This document shows, in pieces, positions 33,901 through 45,900 of a DNA stretch of 64,000 nt. The translations under genes were made by a program, and so were the position numbers. Source of the stretch: Beroe forskalii (Eukaryota; Ctenophora; Nuda; Beroida; Beroidae); NCBI GenBank assembly GCA_011033025.1, contig WFMF01000319.1, positions 144,434 through 208,433 on the forward strand, written 5' to 3'. The notes below the pieces were generated by a model. The model made no database searches, had not been told where the DNA came from, and worked only from the letters and a program-made list of their open reading frames with translations. Within the stretch, counting starts at the first letter, position 1, and the number at the start of each line of letters is the position of its first letter.

Positions 33901-36900
33901 AGGCACCCCACATAAATATAACGCGCGAAATGTTCAATATGTCCAAGTTTAATTTGTCAGGTGTAATTGATCCGTCAAGTTTGCTTATGAGCCTAAAGCG
34001 GCCCTCTTAGTGAAATCACAAATGTTTGTGGGGAGAATCACACCTTCAACTATATAAATGACCAAAAATTTAAATCTCAAAATTTCCGAAAACTGTTCAA
34101 GGGCACCATATTATCATAAAACTTCATATCAAATCTAACATCAAAGCAATCACAATTATCAATTTTCAGTCGGAAGATGCCATCCAGTGCGTCAGAGAGC
34201 GCATTTGGAGACTACAAGATGATATTGCTAGAATCAAGTACGGTTTTATCGTTTTAAGGTCCTATGAAAAGTCATATTATCCTTTCCATAAGTAACCTGC
34301 CTAACACCCTACCTAAAGTACTAAACCTAAGATATAAGTGGCTTAACTTTGGATGCTTCCTGATTTCCTGCACGTTTGCAGCACCAAATAACTCTAATTT
34401 CCTACTCGGTAAATAACCCTGATATTTCCCTCAGACTGTCAGAAGAGTACCCGCAGTCGAAGGGTAGGTCCCGGTCCCGAGAAGACAAGCGGAAGAAGAA
34501 GCGCCGGTCTGACGAAGGAGACAGCTACTACTCGGACGAGAGGGAGCATACCCCGGGACTGGAGAGACCCTTCACCCCCACCAGCTTCGGGAAGCAGGAG
34601 GTCCCACCACCGGGGCAGCATATCATCCAATAGCGTGAGTTGGGGCAGCATATCATCCAATAGCGTGAGTTTGGGCAGCATATCATCCAATAGTGTGAGT
34701 TGGGGCAGCATATCATCCAATAGCGTGAGTTGGGGCAGCATATCATCCCATAGCGTGAGTTGGGGCAGCCTATCCTCCAATAGCGTGAGTTGGGGCAGCA
34801 TATCATCCAATAGCGTGAGTTGGGCAGCATATCATCCAATAGCGTGAGTTGGGGCAGCATATCATCCAATAGCGTGAGTTGGGGCAGCATATCATCCAAT
34901 AGCGTGAGTTTGGGCAGCATATCATCCAATAGCGTGAGTTGGGGCAGCATATCATCCAATAGCGTGAGTCGGGGCATCATATCATCCAATAGCGTGAGTC
35001 GGGGCAGTATATCATCCAATAGCGTGAGTTGGGGCAGCATATCATCCAATAGCTTGAGTTGGGGCAGCATATCATCCAATAGCGTGAGTTGGGGCAGCAT
35101 ATCATCCAATAGCGTGAGTTGGGGCAGTATATCATCCAATAGCGTGAGTTGGGGCAGCCTATCCTCCAATAGCGTGAGTTGGGGCAGCATATCATCCAAT
35201 AGCGTGAGTTGGGGCAGCATATCATCCAATAGCGTGAGTCGGGGCAGCATATCATCCAATAGCGTGAGTTGGGGCAGCATATCATCCAATAGCGTGAGTT
35301 GGGGCAGCATATCATCCAATAGCTTGAGTTGGGGCAGCAATGCAGCATATCATCCAATAGCGTGAGTTGGGGCAGCAAATCATCCAATAGCGTGAGTTGG
35401 GGCAGCATATCATCCAATAGCGTGAGTTGGGGCAGTATATCCTCTAAAGGCTTGAGTTTCAGACTTTCGAAATTGGAAATTTGAAAAACGCCTTTTTCGA
35501 TGACTTCTTGGCCGGGGGCCAACTTTGAAAATTAATATCTTCAATTTTAAGGCCTACTGTGAATCAAAAGTTTGAACGATTTTTTGGGCTCAACTCAGCA
35601 TTTGTTGAAGTCGATTTTGGACTTTTGGCACGATAGGAGTTCGTGCGAATGCTTTTTAGTGAAACATATATAGCTTCGACTAGAAAGTAGTTTTTTATCT
35701 TGATCCTAAACAAAAAATCCTGTCATTTTAGTTCATTGATTGTGGAAACTGGAGGCTGAGCAGGGTTGTATAGTTGTATATTACCCAGTGCGGTTCTATA
35801 GATTTATGTATGTGTCTATTTGATCAGAGGAATTCAGTAATTAGAAAATTTCGCTTGGCGACCAAAAGATTCCCACATTCCCGACCAACAACAATCGTAC
35901 CTCGACGGGTTAAATAATTCCAACAGAAAGAGAACGACAAATTGTGATGTTAAGATGGGGTAAGATTATCATAGCGAAAAATCAGAATGATAATTATAAT
36001 TGTAGCTAAAATGCTACATTTAATGTTCCGGGTTGAATAGTTTACATAATCATTCGAAATTGAAGTCGAGACTGTCTCTCTTCATCCTAAAGTTGCTTAT
36101 CACCTGAATTTAAAATGTTTTTTGGTCAACTGGTTCGATTTTTGTCCATAGGGCCAAAAAGGGTCAGTTGAATAAAGGCCGGTTGAATAAAGCCCAATAA
36201 GGTTTGTTTGTCAATGGATCTATCAATTAAAATACAGTACTTTCGACAGAAATTCGAAAGAAATTCTTCAATCCCTTGATTGACCGATGCATGTGCAGTG
36301 TGCACTTATATGGGTAATACTAGTACCTGCATTTCTCCAAATACGCGTAGAATAATGTATCCTTCCTGCAATTATTATATGGAAATTGATTGTAACGTAT
36401 GACCACAAAACTTGTTAAATAGTTAAATATCCATTAAATAATCTCGGAGTGAAAAATAATCGTATTTCCCACCGAGTTTAAGATGTTCGTACGTATTTTA
36501 GCTGAAGTTCCGTGGTGTCTAGTCGTTTTCTGAACGGTTTCGCCCTGACCTAAAATAGAAGTATTAAATGCATCCGTCTGTGTGGGTTAAGTGCTTCCTT
36601 TGGAATGACGGTGGCTTTAGGGTGAAGCCAATCAATGATATATCACGGTATCTTGAAATAATTCTAGGGCAACGGAAAAGTGGGAAGTTTAGTTGCGAAA
36701 TCTAATGATATTTTGGAAGATTTTAATTTCCTCGATTCGCCTAAGTGTGATGGCTTTAATTGGGCAAAACTTGCTAAGTCGTCTTGCTTGGTCGAACAGA
36801 GGAAATAAAAATTTTACCGCAACACTCAATCTTGTAGCAAAATTAACTTAACAATCATGCTAGAAAAAAGAGGTTACGGAGAGGAGTATTGTGAATTGTG

Positions 36901-39900
36901 ATGATGAACAACTCTCAATCCAACTTTGTTATGTACGAAGGACACGATTAAATCTTTAAAAGCACCGATCGGATTGCAAATAATAAGTCATAAACTTTCA
37001 AATGTGAGTCAAACTAGAAAAACTTGCGAAAAGCCCCCTGAGCACAGGGAACTACTCGAGTCGTGATTCATTCATTGATCAAACGAGGCAATCATGGTTT
37101 TAGTTTCACCACCAAACAGCGTCCAGGCTCCGTTTATTCGTGTGGTTGGTGGATATTGCGCCAAAAATGTCACACTTCTGATGATAAAATATGTGGTCAT
37201 GTATAAATTGTCTTATTGTGTTTGTATCTAGAACTTATCCCAAGCGTTCCCAAGTTCCTACTTCATTATCATATCCCATACTCCATAAATATTGCCCTTC
37301 ATGTCAACACGCTTAGCGTCTCAGACGGCTTTGTAAGTTATGTGATGTACTGTCGTTATAACTGTGCAGATGATTTTGTCGAGAGCTTTAGAGCTTTTTC
37401 CTTTCCTGTTATCTCGTGATAATTAGTTACTGAAAAAGTAGTTTGGCATTTGAGTTGCTCCTAAATCCCTCTCAATTCTCATTTTACCTCACCCCATCCT
37501 TTCATTATGATTTAACCCGCCTCTTATCTCACTCACATCCTTTCCTTCGTCCTCTTTCCCCGGCTCACTTCATCATACACTACACTCCCTCACCCCTCCC
37601 TCTCCCCTCCCTCTCCCTCACAATGTTCCAGCAGATCCACTCTATCTTTCCTCTGATTTTACCCCTTCATTTGTACTTCCTCTTCCCACCACAGTCTCAT
37701 CCCCCTCCTCACATCCCTCCCAACCCCATTCACAGTCTAATCCCCCTCCTCACATCCCTCCAATCCCCCTACTCACATCCCTCCCAATCCCCCTCCTCAC
37801 ATCCCTCCCAATCCCCCTCCTCACATACCTCCCATCTCCACACAGTCTAATCCCCCTCCTCAACCCCCCTCCCAATCCCCCACACAGTCTAATCCCCCTC
37901 CTCACATCCCTCCTAATCCCCTACAGAGTCAAGGAGATGACGGGTACTTGGAACACCGTGTATTTGTGGGCGGGATCAACCACATGACCACCCCCGAGAC
38001 CTTCAAAGCCGTCTTCTCGAAGTTCGGCAAAATCAGCAGCTACTTTCTCAAGTGGGATAAGACAACGGGCAGAAACAAGTTAGTTATGAACATAGTTTAT
38101 TGGATAATCACTTAATCGTGCGAATCTTCTTGTTTCTCACACTTTTCATAAAAAATCTCAACTGGCTTCCGACATCTGCTGGATTAGAGTTAAATGAGCT
38201 GTTTATTGAATTTTAGGAAAGTTAATTTCGCTGACTTATTACAAATCATTCTGCAGAAAATCATCTGAATCAGAAAAAAGGATTTCTTTAGAAGTAGTGA
38301 TTTAAATGTAATTTATATGAATCAGTGAAAGATGGTTTGTAACGCAGCCTATTGCAGGGGGTTCGGGTTCGTGTCCTTTGACACCGCAGAACAGATGGAA
38401 AGTCTGTTGTCAGCCCACAAGGACAACCCTCTCGTTATTGACAACAACGTTGTCAACATCAAACGAGTCTTCCCTGAATCCGTACGTACTTTTACACGTT
38501 ATTCTCGGTTAAGAAATATGATATCTCACAAAATCAGTAGTCAGTGCTCACTATAATAGTCATGTTGATTTTGACTTTTCATTTCATTCCGTTCATGTTT
38601 TCTTGTACTTTATATAGTATTTGGATCCCTCTCAGCACGTATACCGGTTCCTTCTCAACCGACCCCTCTCAGCACGTATCCCCATTCTCACTAAACTTCC
38701 CTCGCCCAGTACGTATCCCCGTCTGATTCCATCGTCGGTACGTATCCCCGTTCCCTCTGAACATTAAACATCTCCTCCACAATACGTATCCCCGCTCCCA
38801 CTTAACAACCCTCCTCTCAGTACGTATCCCCGTTCCCTCTGAACATCCCGCCCATGTTGTGTCGCTCGGCTCCCCACTTCACAGACCCACCCCCCTACTG
38901 CGATGAGAGGAACCCTCTGCCGGAGGACCCGAAGATAGTCGAGTTTTTCTACAACCTCGGCATTCACGTGAGTTTACCATACAAGAAACGCCCTTATTTC
39001 CTAAAACTTAACTTCGAAATAGTGGGAGGATACCACTTTTATTCAAACCAGTATTATTACATATTTTCTTTGTATGAGGTACATTTAGCTTGTAACTCAT
39101 TGGCCTACGCCCTACATAAATGATACCTCAAAGATTTTTTGGCCGCTATCATTGTTGGTAAATGTGAAGGAATATCAAGACACAATTATTAAATGCTTTT
39201 ATAAGTTTTAAATGCAGCTAATTCTTGAGGAATGTATGATGACACGTCTTCTACACTTAGAAATGGTTCTCTCGCAGATCTATCCTTTTTTCAGATGGAT
39301 CAAATCTCAAGGCATCCAGAATCCTGATATCTCAAGTTTTTCTGGTTGACCTGATACTTTGCGGTCCTTATAATGGAGCAAAATCTCGCTTTTTGGGGTT
39401 AAAAAGTCCATATCCATTTGGTAGTAATGCATGAATGAAGCAGGTACCTTATTTACCTGACATTTTATCCCTCAGCACTACAACCTGTTACGGATTAACG
39501 TGTACCATTGGAACCTGCTATTCCCTGGTAACATGTTCAGCTCCTCCAAGATGGACTCAGCTCCCTCGACCAGACAGCCTTCTCCTGCTCCCCCTCCCTT
39601 CCCTGGACCTACTCCCCCTGCTCCCCCGGTAAGTATATTCCCCCTACTTCCCCTCCCTTCCCTGGACCCACTCCCCCTGCTCCCCCGGTAAGTATATTCC
39701 CCCTGCTCCCCTAGTAAATATACTCCCCCTGCTCCCCCCACTCCCGTTCAATTCTCAAAATAAAGGAATAAATATTGTTTAATTAACGTATTTCTTATTA
39801 TGCGAGAAATTGTTATCACATCTTCAGTCTTCACATTTCGGGTGATAAAAAGTTCGTGTGTGGGCAATGGTGAATTTTAGATAACTTATTATGATGAGCA

Positions 39901-42900
39901 GCAAAATAATCACAAAATAAAATCTAAGTGTCAGCTCCTGTACCGTGGCGTCTATTGAACGTTGCAATATATTATGTCCAATATTATAATATTATTATGT
40001 TGGTCACATATAATAAGCTTTGATATAACTCCTGAAGTGGAAGAATCGCCCCCTCCAATCATCCACTGGAATCGCTTAAAAAGTTTAAAAAGACTCAATG
40101 AAATAGATCTTTTTCCAGAGCCTTCCAGTGTTTCCCGACGCTGGATCACCGGCCAGCAAGTCATGTGACCCCGATGATGGCGGGACCACCACACCGGAAC
40201 ATGTACCAGCACCAGAACACCTTCCCCCGACACTCCATACCCAACTTCCACGAGGCGATGAACTTAAAGACGCTTTTTAACAAGTTAGTGGATATTAAAC
40301 CGCTCAAGATATTCATCCCACTCGCTCAGCCATTCGAAATGCTTGCTCTTTGGGCACTCCTGCAAACCACAATCAAGTGCACCAGTCATTCTCTCTCTCA
40401 CTCACTCAATCCTTATCCACTCATTCCCTCTTATCCTTACCTACTCATTCGGTCCCCTATCCACTCACCCCACTCACTCATCCACTCCACTGCAGTTTGA
40501 TGAAGACCCACTCCACGAAAGCACCCACACCCCCTCCACCCCTCGCCCGCAACACCCCCTCACCAGCCTTCACAAAACCGCCTCCTCCCCCCGGCAAATG
40601 CGTCACTCCTCAACCTGACATCAAGTATTTCCTTCGCTCACTCCAACACAATGCCGAGGAAATGAGACGGTAAAATGGTCATAATCACTGTACACAATTT
40701 GACCTATTCCAGTTTTCATGACCAGTAAACCATGACCAGTAAACCATGACCAGTAAACCATTACTTGTGTTTCAATTCAAAGTTTCATCCTTTAATCTAA
40801 GTTTATCCTTAGTAACAATCCTTCTATCCCTCAGTAATTCGAACAGTATGCGGGGTGGTCAGCAGTTTAACAACCCTCCGAACAACAACAAACGAGTGAT
40901 AGCTAACAACTACCACCACCATAACCACACTCCTAACTTCCAGCACTACCACAATAACAACCATAACAACAACCATCACCATAGCAACAGCAACAGGTTA
41001 GTAACAACCATCACCATAGCAACAGCAACAGGTTAGTAACAACCATCACCATAGCAACAGCAACAAGTTAGTAACAACCATTAGGTACCATAGCAACAGC
41101 AACAGATTAGCAACAACCATCACCATAGTAACAGCAACAGGTTAGTAACAACCATCACCATAGCAACAGGTAAGTAACAACAATCACCATAGCAACAGCA
41201 ACAGGTAAGTAACAACCATAGAATTTAGAGTTATTAGAGTTTTAGAGATAGAACGAGCACTTTTCATGGTTCTTACATTCCATACTTTGATAATGCAAAT
41301 TTTAATCCCTGATTTGATTCCCGGTTTATCCTTAATTCCATATCCTAATCATGTCCTTGCCGCAGTTTCCATGGTAACAACCACAGTACACAAGCGAGGT
41401 CTCCGATGGAGACCCTGCAGCCTCCAATACGTCTACAGCAGCACGAGAGACGGAGTGAAAACAGTAAACCCGTCGTCAGCAAGGTGAATAACTTAACTAC
41501 TAGGGGGGGGGCATATTGGTCAACTGTAGTAATACTTTTTTGGCACTGCAGTTGCACTTTTCAAAAAATGGCACTGTTTTAGCGTGCAAAATGGGTATAA
41601 AGAAGTTGCATATTTAGATTAATTCAACCATCTAACCATACTCAAAAATTTAGATTAATTCAACCATCTAACCATACTCAAAAATCTTAAAGAGGAAAAT
41701 GTTCTTAACTTCTTAACCCATCCCATACATCAAGCCTCATTTGAGGAATTCATTTCTCTTTTTTCAGTCGGTATCCATGCCGGACAAGATACCCAATGGT
41801 CCGCCGATATCCTTCTCCCCTACTAACGTGTCACCAAACTTCACTTCCCTGCATCCCTTCTCTCCTGAAAACTTCTCTCCGAGCAAGGTAACATGATACC
41901 TTTAAAATCGTTATTTGCTCCAATTTCACCGCGCTGCGGTATACTTGAGTAATTGAGTATACTTGTATTAATGATACTATAAGATCAGGTAATTTACTTT
42001 TAACTGCGATGTAATTATCGTGACTTTAAGTGGTGAATTGATGCATTTATGTGCACATTTTGCAGGAGGGTGACTCCTGCATTCAGGAGGGTGACTGGCT
42101 CGTTAACTCATGAACTGTCTGATTGATTTATTCCTAGGCTATTTTCGTGGGAATAGAACAAAATCTCATAATTTTTTTCAATTCCATCTAAATCTTGCTT
42201 ATCAAATACATGACGAAATTGTGCGATGGCATCGACCAGGTTTATTATGTTTCGGAATGTAGGCTGTTTTCTTTCATATTTTATTCTTGTGTAGAATTGA
42301 GCGTTGTGTGTAGAATCGGGATTTATTCATCAATTCAATCAGAAATAGGACGAGTAGAGTGGTTACGGATATCTTCAACTTCAACTATTACAATTGAAGA
42401 TGTTCGTAAACACTCTATTCGTCCTATTTGTAATTTAATAGAACTGAGCGCTGATAATCGTACTAGCTTACTTGTACGGGGAATGATTAAAATAATTCCT
42501 CAAAATATCTTATGTGTGATTGAGCATTGTCTGGAGCCATTGACTGGAACACGAATTAAATAATTCTTTAGGTATTTTATTTTACGTTTCAAAGAATAAT
42601 TTCGGTCCGACAAATATCTGATTTGAATGCAGTATAAATGATGTTGAATAAACTGCCTAACTATTATAGTATTATCACCTAAGTATAATGGAACTAGCTT
42701 ACTTGAACAGGGAATGATAATTGCCTAAGGAAGCCTCAAAATATCTAATGTGTGATTGAGCATTGTCTGGAGCCATTGACTGGAACACGAATTAAATAAT
42801 TCTATAGGTATTCTATTTTACATTCCAAAGAATAATTTTGGTTAAACAAGTATCTGATTTGAATGCAGTATAAATGATGTTGAATAAACTACCTAACTGT

Positions 42901-45900
42901 TATCACCTACATAAAATGGGATAAGTCGCTAAGTATCATTTTTCAGAATAAGGTGGATTCAACCTTATTCTTTTATTCTGCAAAAAATGGTTTTATTATT
43001 CCTTGATAACCAATACTGTTCCCACACTTGATAAATCCCAGCTAGTATGGACTAAATAAACGCCAGTAGTATGAACTAATAACCCCAATGCCAGGTATCG
43101 AATAGCCCGGCCCACTCGTCTCCCCCTGGGGCGCCCCTGCAGTCCCCTCAACAAGTGGGCACGCCGAGTGGGGGAAGCACTGCTGCTCCCCCTCCCACCC
43201 AGGGAGGAGGAGGAGGGGGTATGATGCCCCCTCAACCCCCCACAACGGTGGCAGAGGAGACACAGAATAACAGCAGTTACGGCAGCCACGAGGATACACT
43301 CACATACGAGGTGGGTGGGACTTTGAGGAGTTCAGTCCGAAGGACGTTTGTTCAGGAAATTTTTCCAGGACATTTGACCAGGACATTTGTCCAGGACATA
43401 GGAAAAATGTTAAAAGTGGTTTTATAACCCCAAAACTCACTACCTATTAATGTATCCTCGTAATATGATTCAGCACAGAATTGGGGGCCCTTTGATTAGT
43501 AGGAAGTACTTAGTGGTTTTAAAAGCCGTTTTTGGTCCGGAAACCCGAACCATTAAAGAATGATTCCAGTTGACAGCAATCCAGCGTTATTTTGATAGAT
43601 CTATTCACAAAGTCTTCATTCGTGTAACCCTATAACTTTAAACCACACGAATGTGATATGTCAAACTATGATAAAGTAGTTTGTGCTTCTCAGAATTATT
43701 CGAATAATATCAAATATAATAGATAAGTCTCGTGTCCGATTTAACCGATATAATTCATAGAAATCAAAATCTAATATTTAACTCTCAGCTCCCTGCTCTT
43801 GACAGGCAGTTTCATCATATTAATGAAATTCATGCCAATTGGAGCAGTTTTAAGGCACCGAAGTAGAATCTTCTGACATGTATCTTTTAGGATTAATGAT
43901 GGGGGCGTATTCCCTGACCCACAAACCCATTTGATATTGACCTATCAGCGCACAAGTTGATCGTAGACTCATGTCAATACCATGATTTCTGGATCCCACG
44001 TAAAAGCACCATCAAAAGGGAAGAAGTTGGCGAATTTTGGCGAGCATGAAAAATAAATAGATGAACAAATAAAGTTTCAAAATCGGTCATGTTTTAAAAT
44101 GAACCATGTTTTTCAGTCGAGTGAGCAGTTGGACCAAGCCTTCCAGCCAGGCTATCAGCCCCCATCCTTGCAGCAAAGCAACATCCACAAGGCTAACCCT
44201 CCCCCCTCCACGCCTCAACAGGTATGCCATTGCTTTCCAAACGATGCTTGTTTTCCATAGCATTGTTTTTAAAATCAACTCGGGTACACCTACTTAATTT
44301 TCGATTTACGATTCTTCTTATCTTGTTCTATTCAATATCCCATATATTTGAAAGTTTTAAGGTCCAAATTTTTCCCCCAGAACATGCCTAACGTAATCCA
44401 CGTGACCTCGACCAGTCACCCACCCCAGCCCATGGCGTCCACTCACCAACCTATGGTGTCCACTCACCAGCCGCTGGTGTCGAGTCAGCAGTCCCAGACG
44501 AACCTCCAGGAGTTGACCATGTCCCCTCCCCCTCCCTCCTCCTCAGGGGGGCATCCCATGGAACGGTCCTCCTCCGCAGGGACCCATCCCATGGAAAGGT
44601 CCTCCGCTGGGACCCATCCCATGGAACGGTCCCGGTCCTCATCTGGCTCCTACACTGAGGTAGGGGCATTTTTGTGGGGCTTCGCTGAAGGTTCCAAGTC
44701 TGAGGACCCTTAGAGTCCAGACTGAGGGTCCTAAGGCTCCTACAGGTCGAGGTACTGAGGTAGGGGTGATGTGAAGGCCTTTTCATTGTAAGGGTTTTTC
44801 TGAGGGTCCTGATACTGAGGATTTCAGGAAGGTGATATGCCTTTTTAATTTTTGGGGATTTTGCCGTTTGCGAAGGTACGTGATGTGTTTTCATTAACCC
44901 CTATATTCATTCTGATTTTCGGGGGTGATGTTTCTGAACTCCAAAATAGGAGTTGTAATAAACGTTCTGCCGTTTTAATACTGACTTGAATTTCTACAAA
45001 TCACACGATTGAGATCACTGATCATGTGATCACTTATTTCAATCTTCATTTTAATTTCTAGATTGAATTCTGCAAAGTAATAGTTAACACCAATGTTCAC
45101 GAATACGTTGAGACATGACCAAATAGTTACACCATCGTCTATCATATCGTTATGCTAAACTACCCACCCAACTTATAGTTAACCACGGCCCACTGCGTAT
45201 CGTTTAATGATCTGTCTGGATTCAATATAATTGGTTGCCATAAGTCAACCAATGAATATCGGTATATCGCCTTGAAGTAGTTATAGAAATTTCGCATTAA
45301 TCACAGACGACAAATGAAGTTTTTATAGATGAATAATATCCTAAGATTTATGAAAATCTTTAGGCAAATTTACAATGAACACGATCGCCTATCTTTTTTT
45401 AAAATAATCTTCCAACAGGATATCAGATCTTTCCGAAAGACGTAATAAAATGCGCTTCCACCTTGATAAATGCAAAGTTCGCAATGGTAAATTAATTAAT
45501 AACGCAAGCAGTATGTTTAAATACTATCTCTATGAAACGAAACTTGACTACACAGATAACGAAAAACATTTAGGAGTGCAATTTGTCACGTATCTAAAAC
45601 GGAACGCCCAGCACAAAACTAAGACCAGTCAAAAAAATTGTTCTTTTGCGAAGGAATTCCTCCTTCAATGGAAACACCAATCAACGTAAGATTTTATTTC
45701 TGGCAATAATTCGTTCACAGTTTGAGCATTGTTCACAAATTCGGAGGCCAGTACACAAAACAAGCATTGATAAAAGAGCAGAAAAGAGCAGTTAAGTGAG
45801 TTTTCGGTGAAGATTTCTGCAGCTATACCAAATCAGAATACAAATTACTACCAAAAATTTAAGAATCTTGATGTCCTGCCGATGAAGTACAAGTTTGATT

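Noticed and set aside
34439-35522. Long overlapping ORFs on both strands (up to 270 aa)
   Set aside because: They arise from a 30-base tandem repeat whose period is a multiple of three; no non-repetitive coding signal.
37443-37850. 135-aa Pro/Leu-rich ORF
   Set aside because: It covers the pyrimidine-rich tract and minisatellite before the exon 10 acceptor, so intronic.
42195-42563. 122-aa ORF in intron 18
   Set aside because: Spans a hairpin and part of a tandem duplication; the duplicate does not keep the frame.
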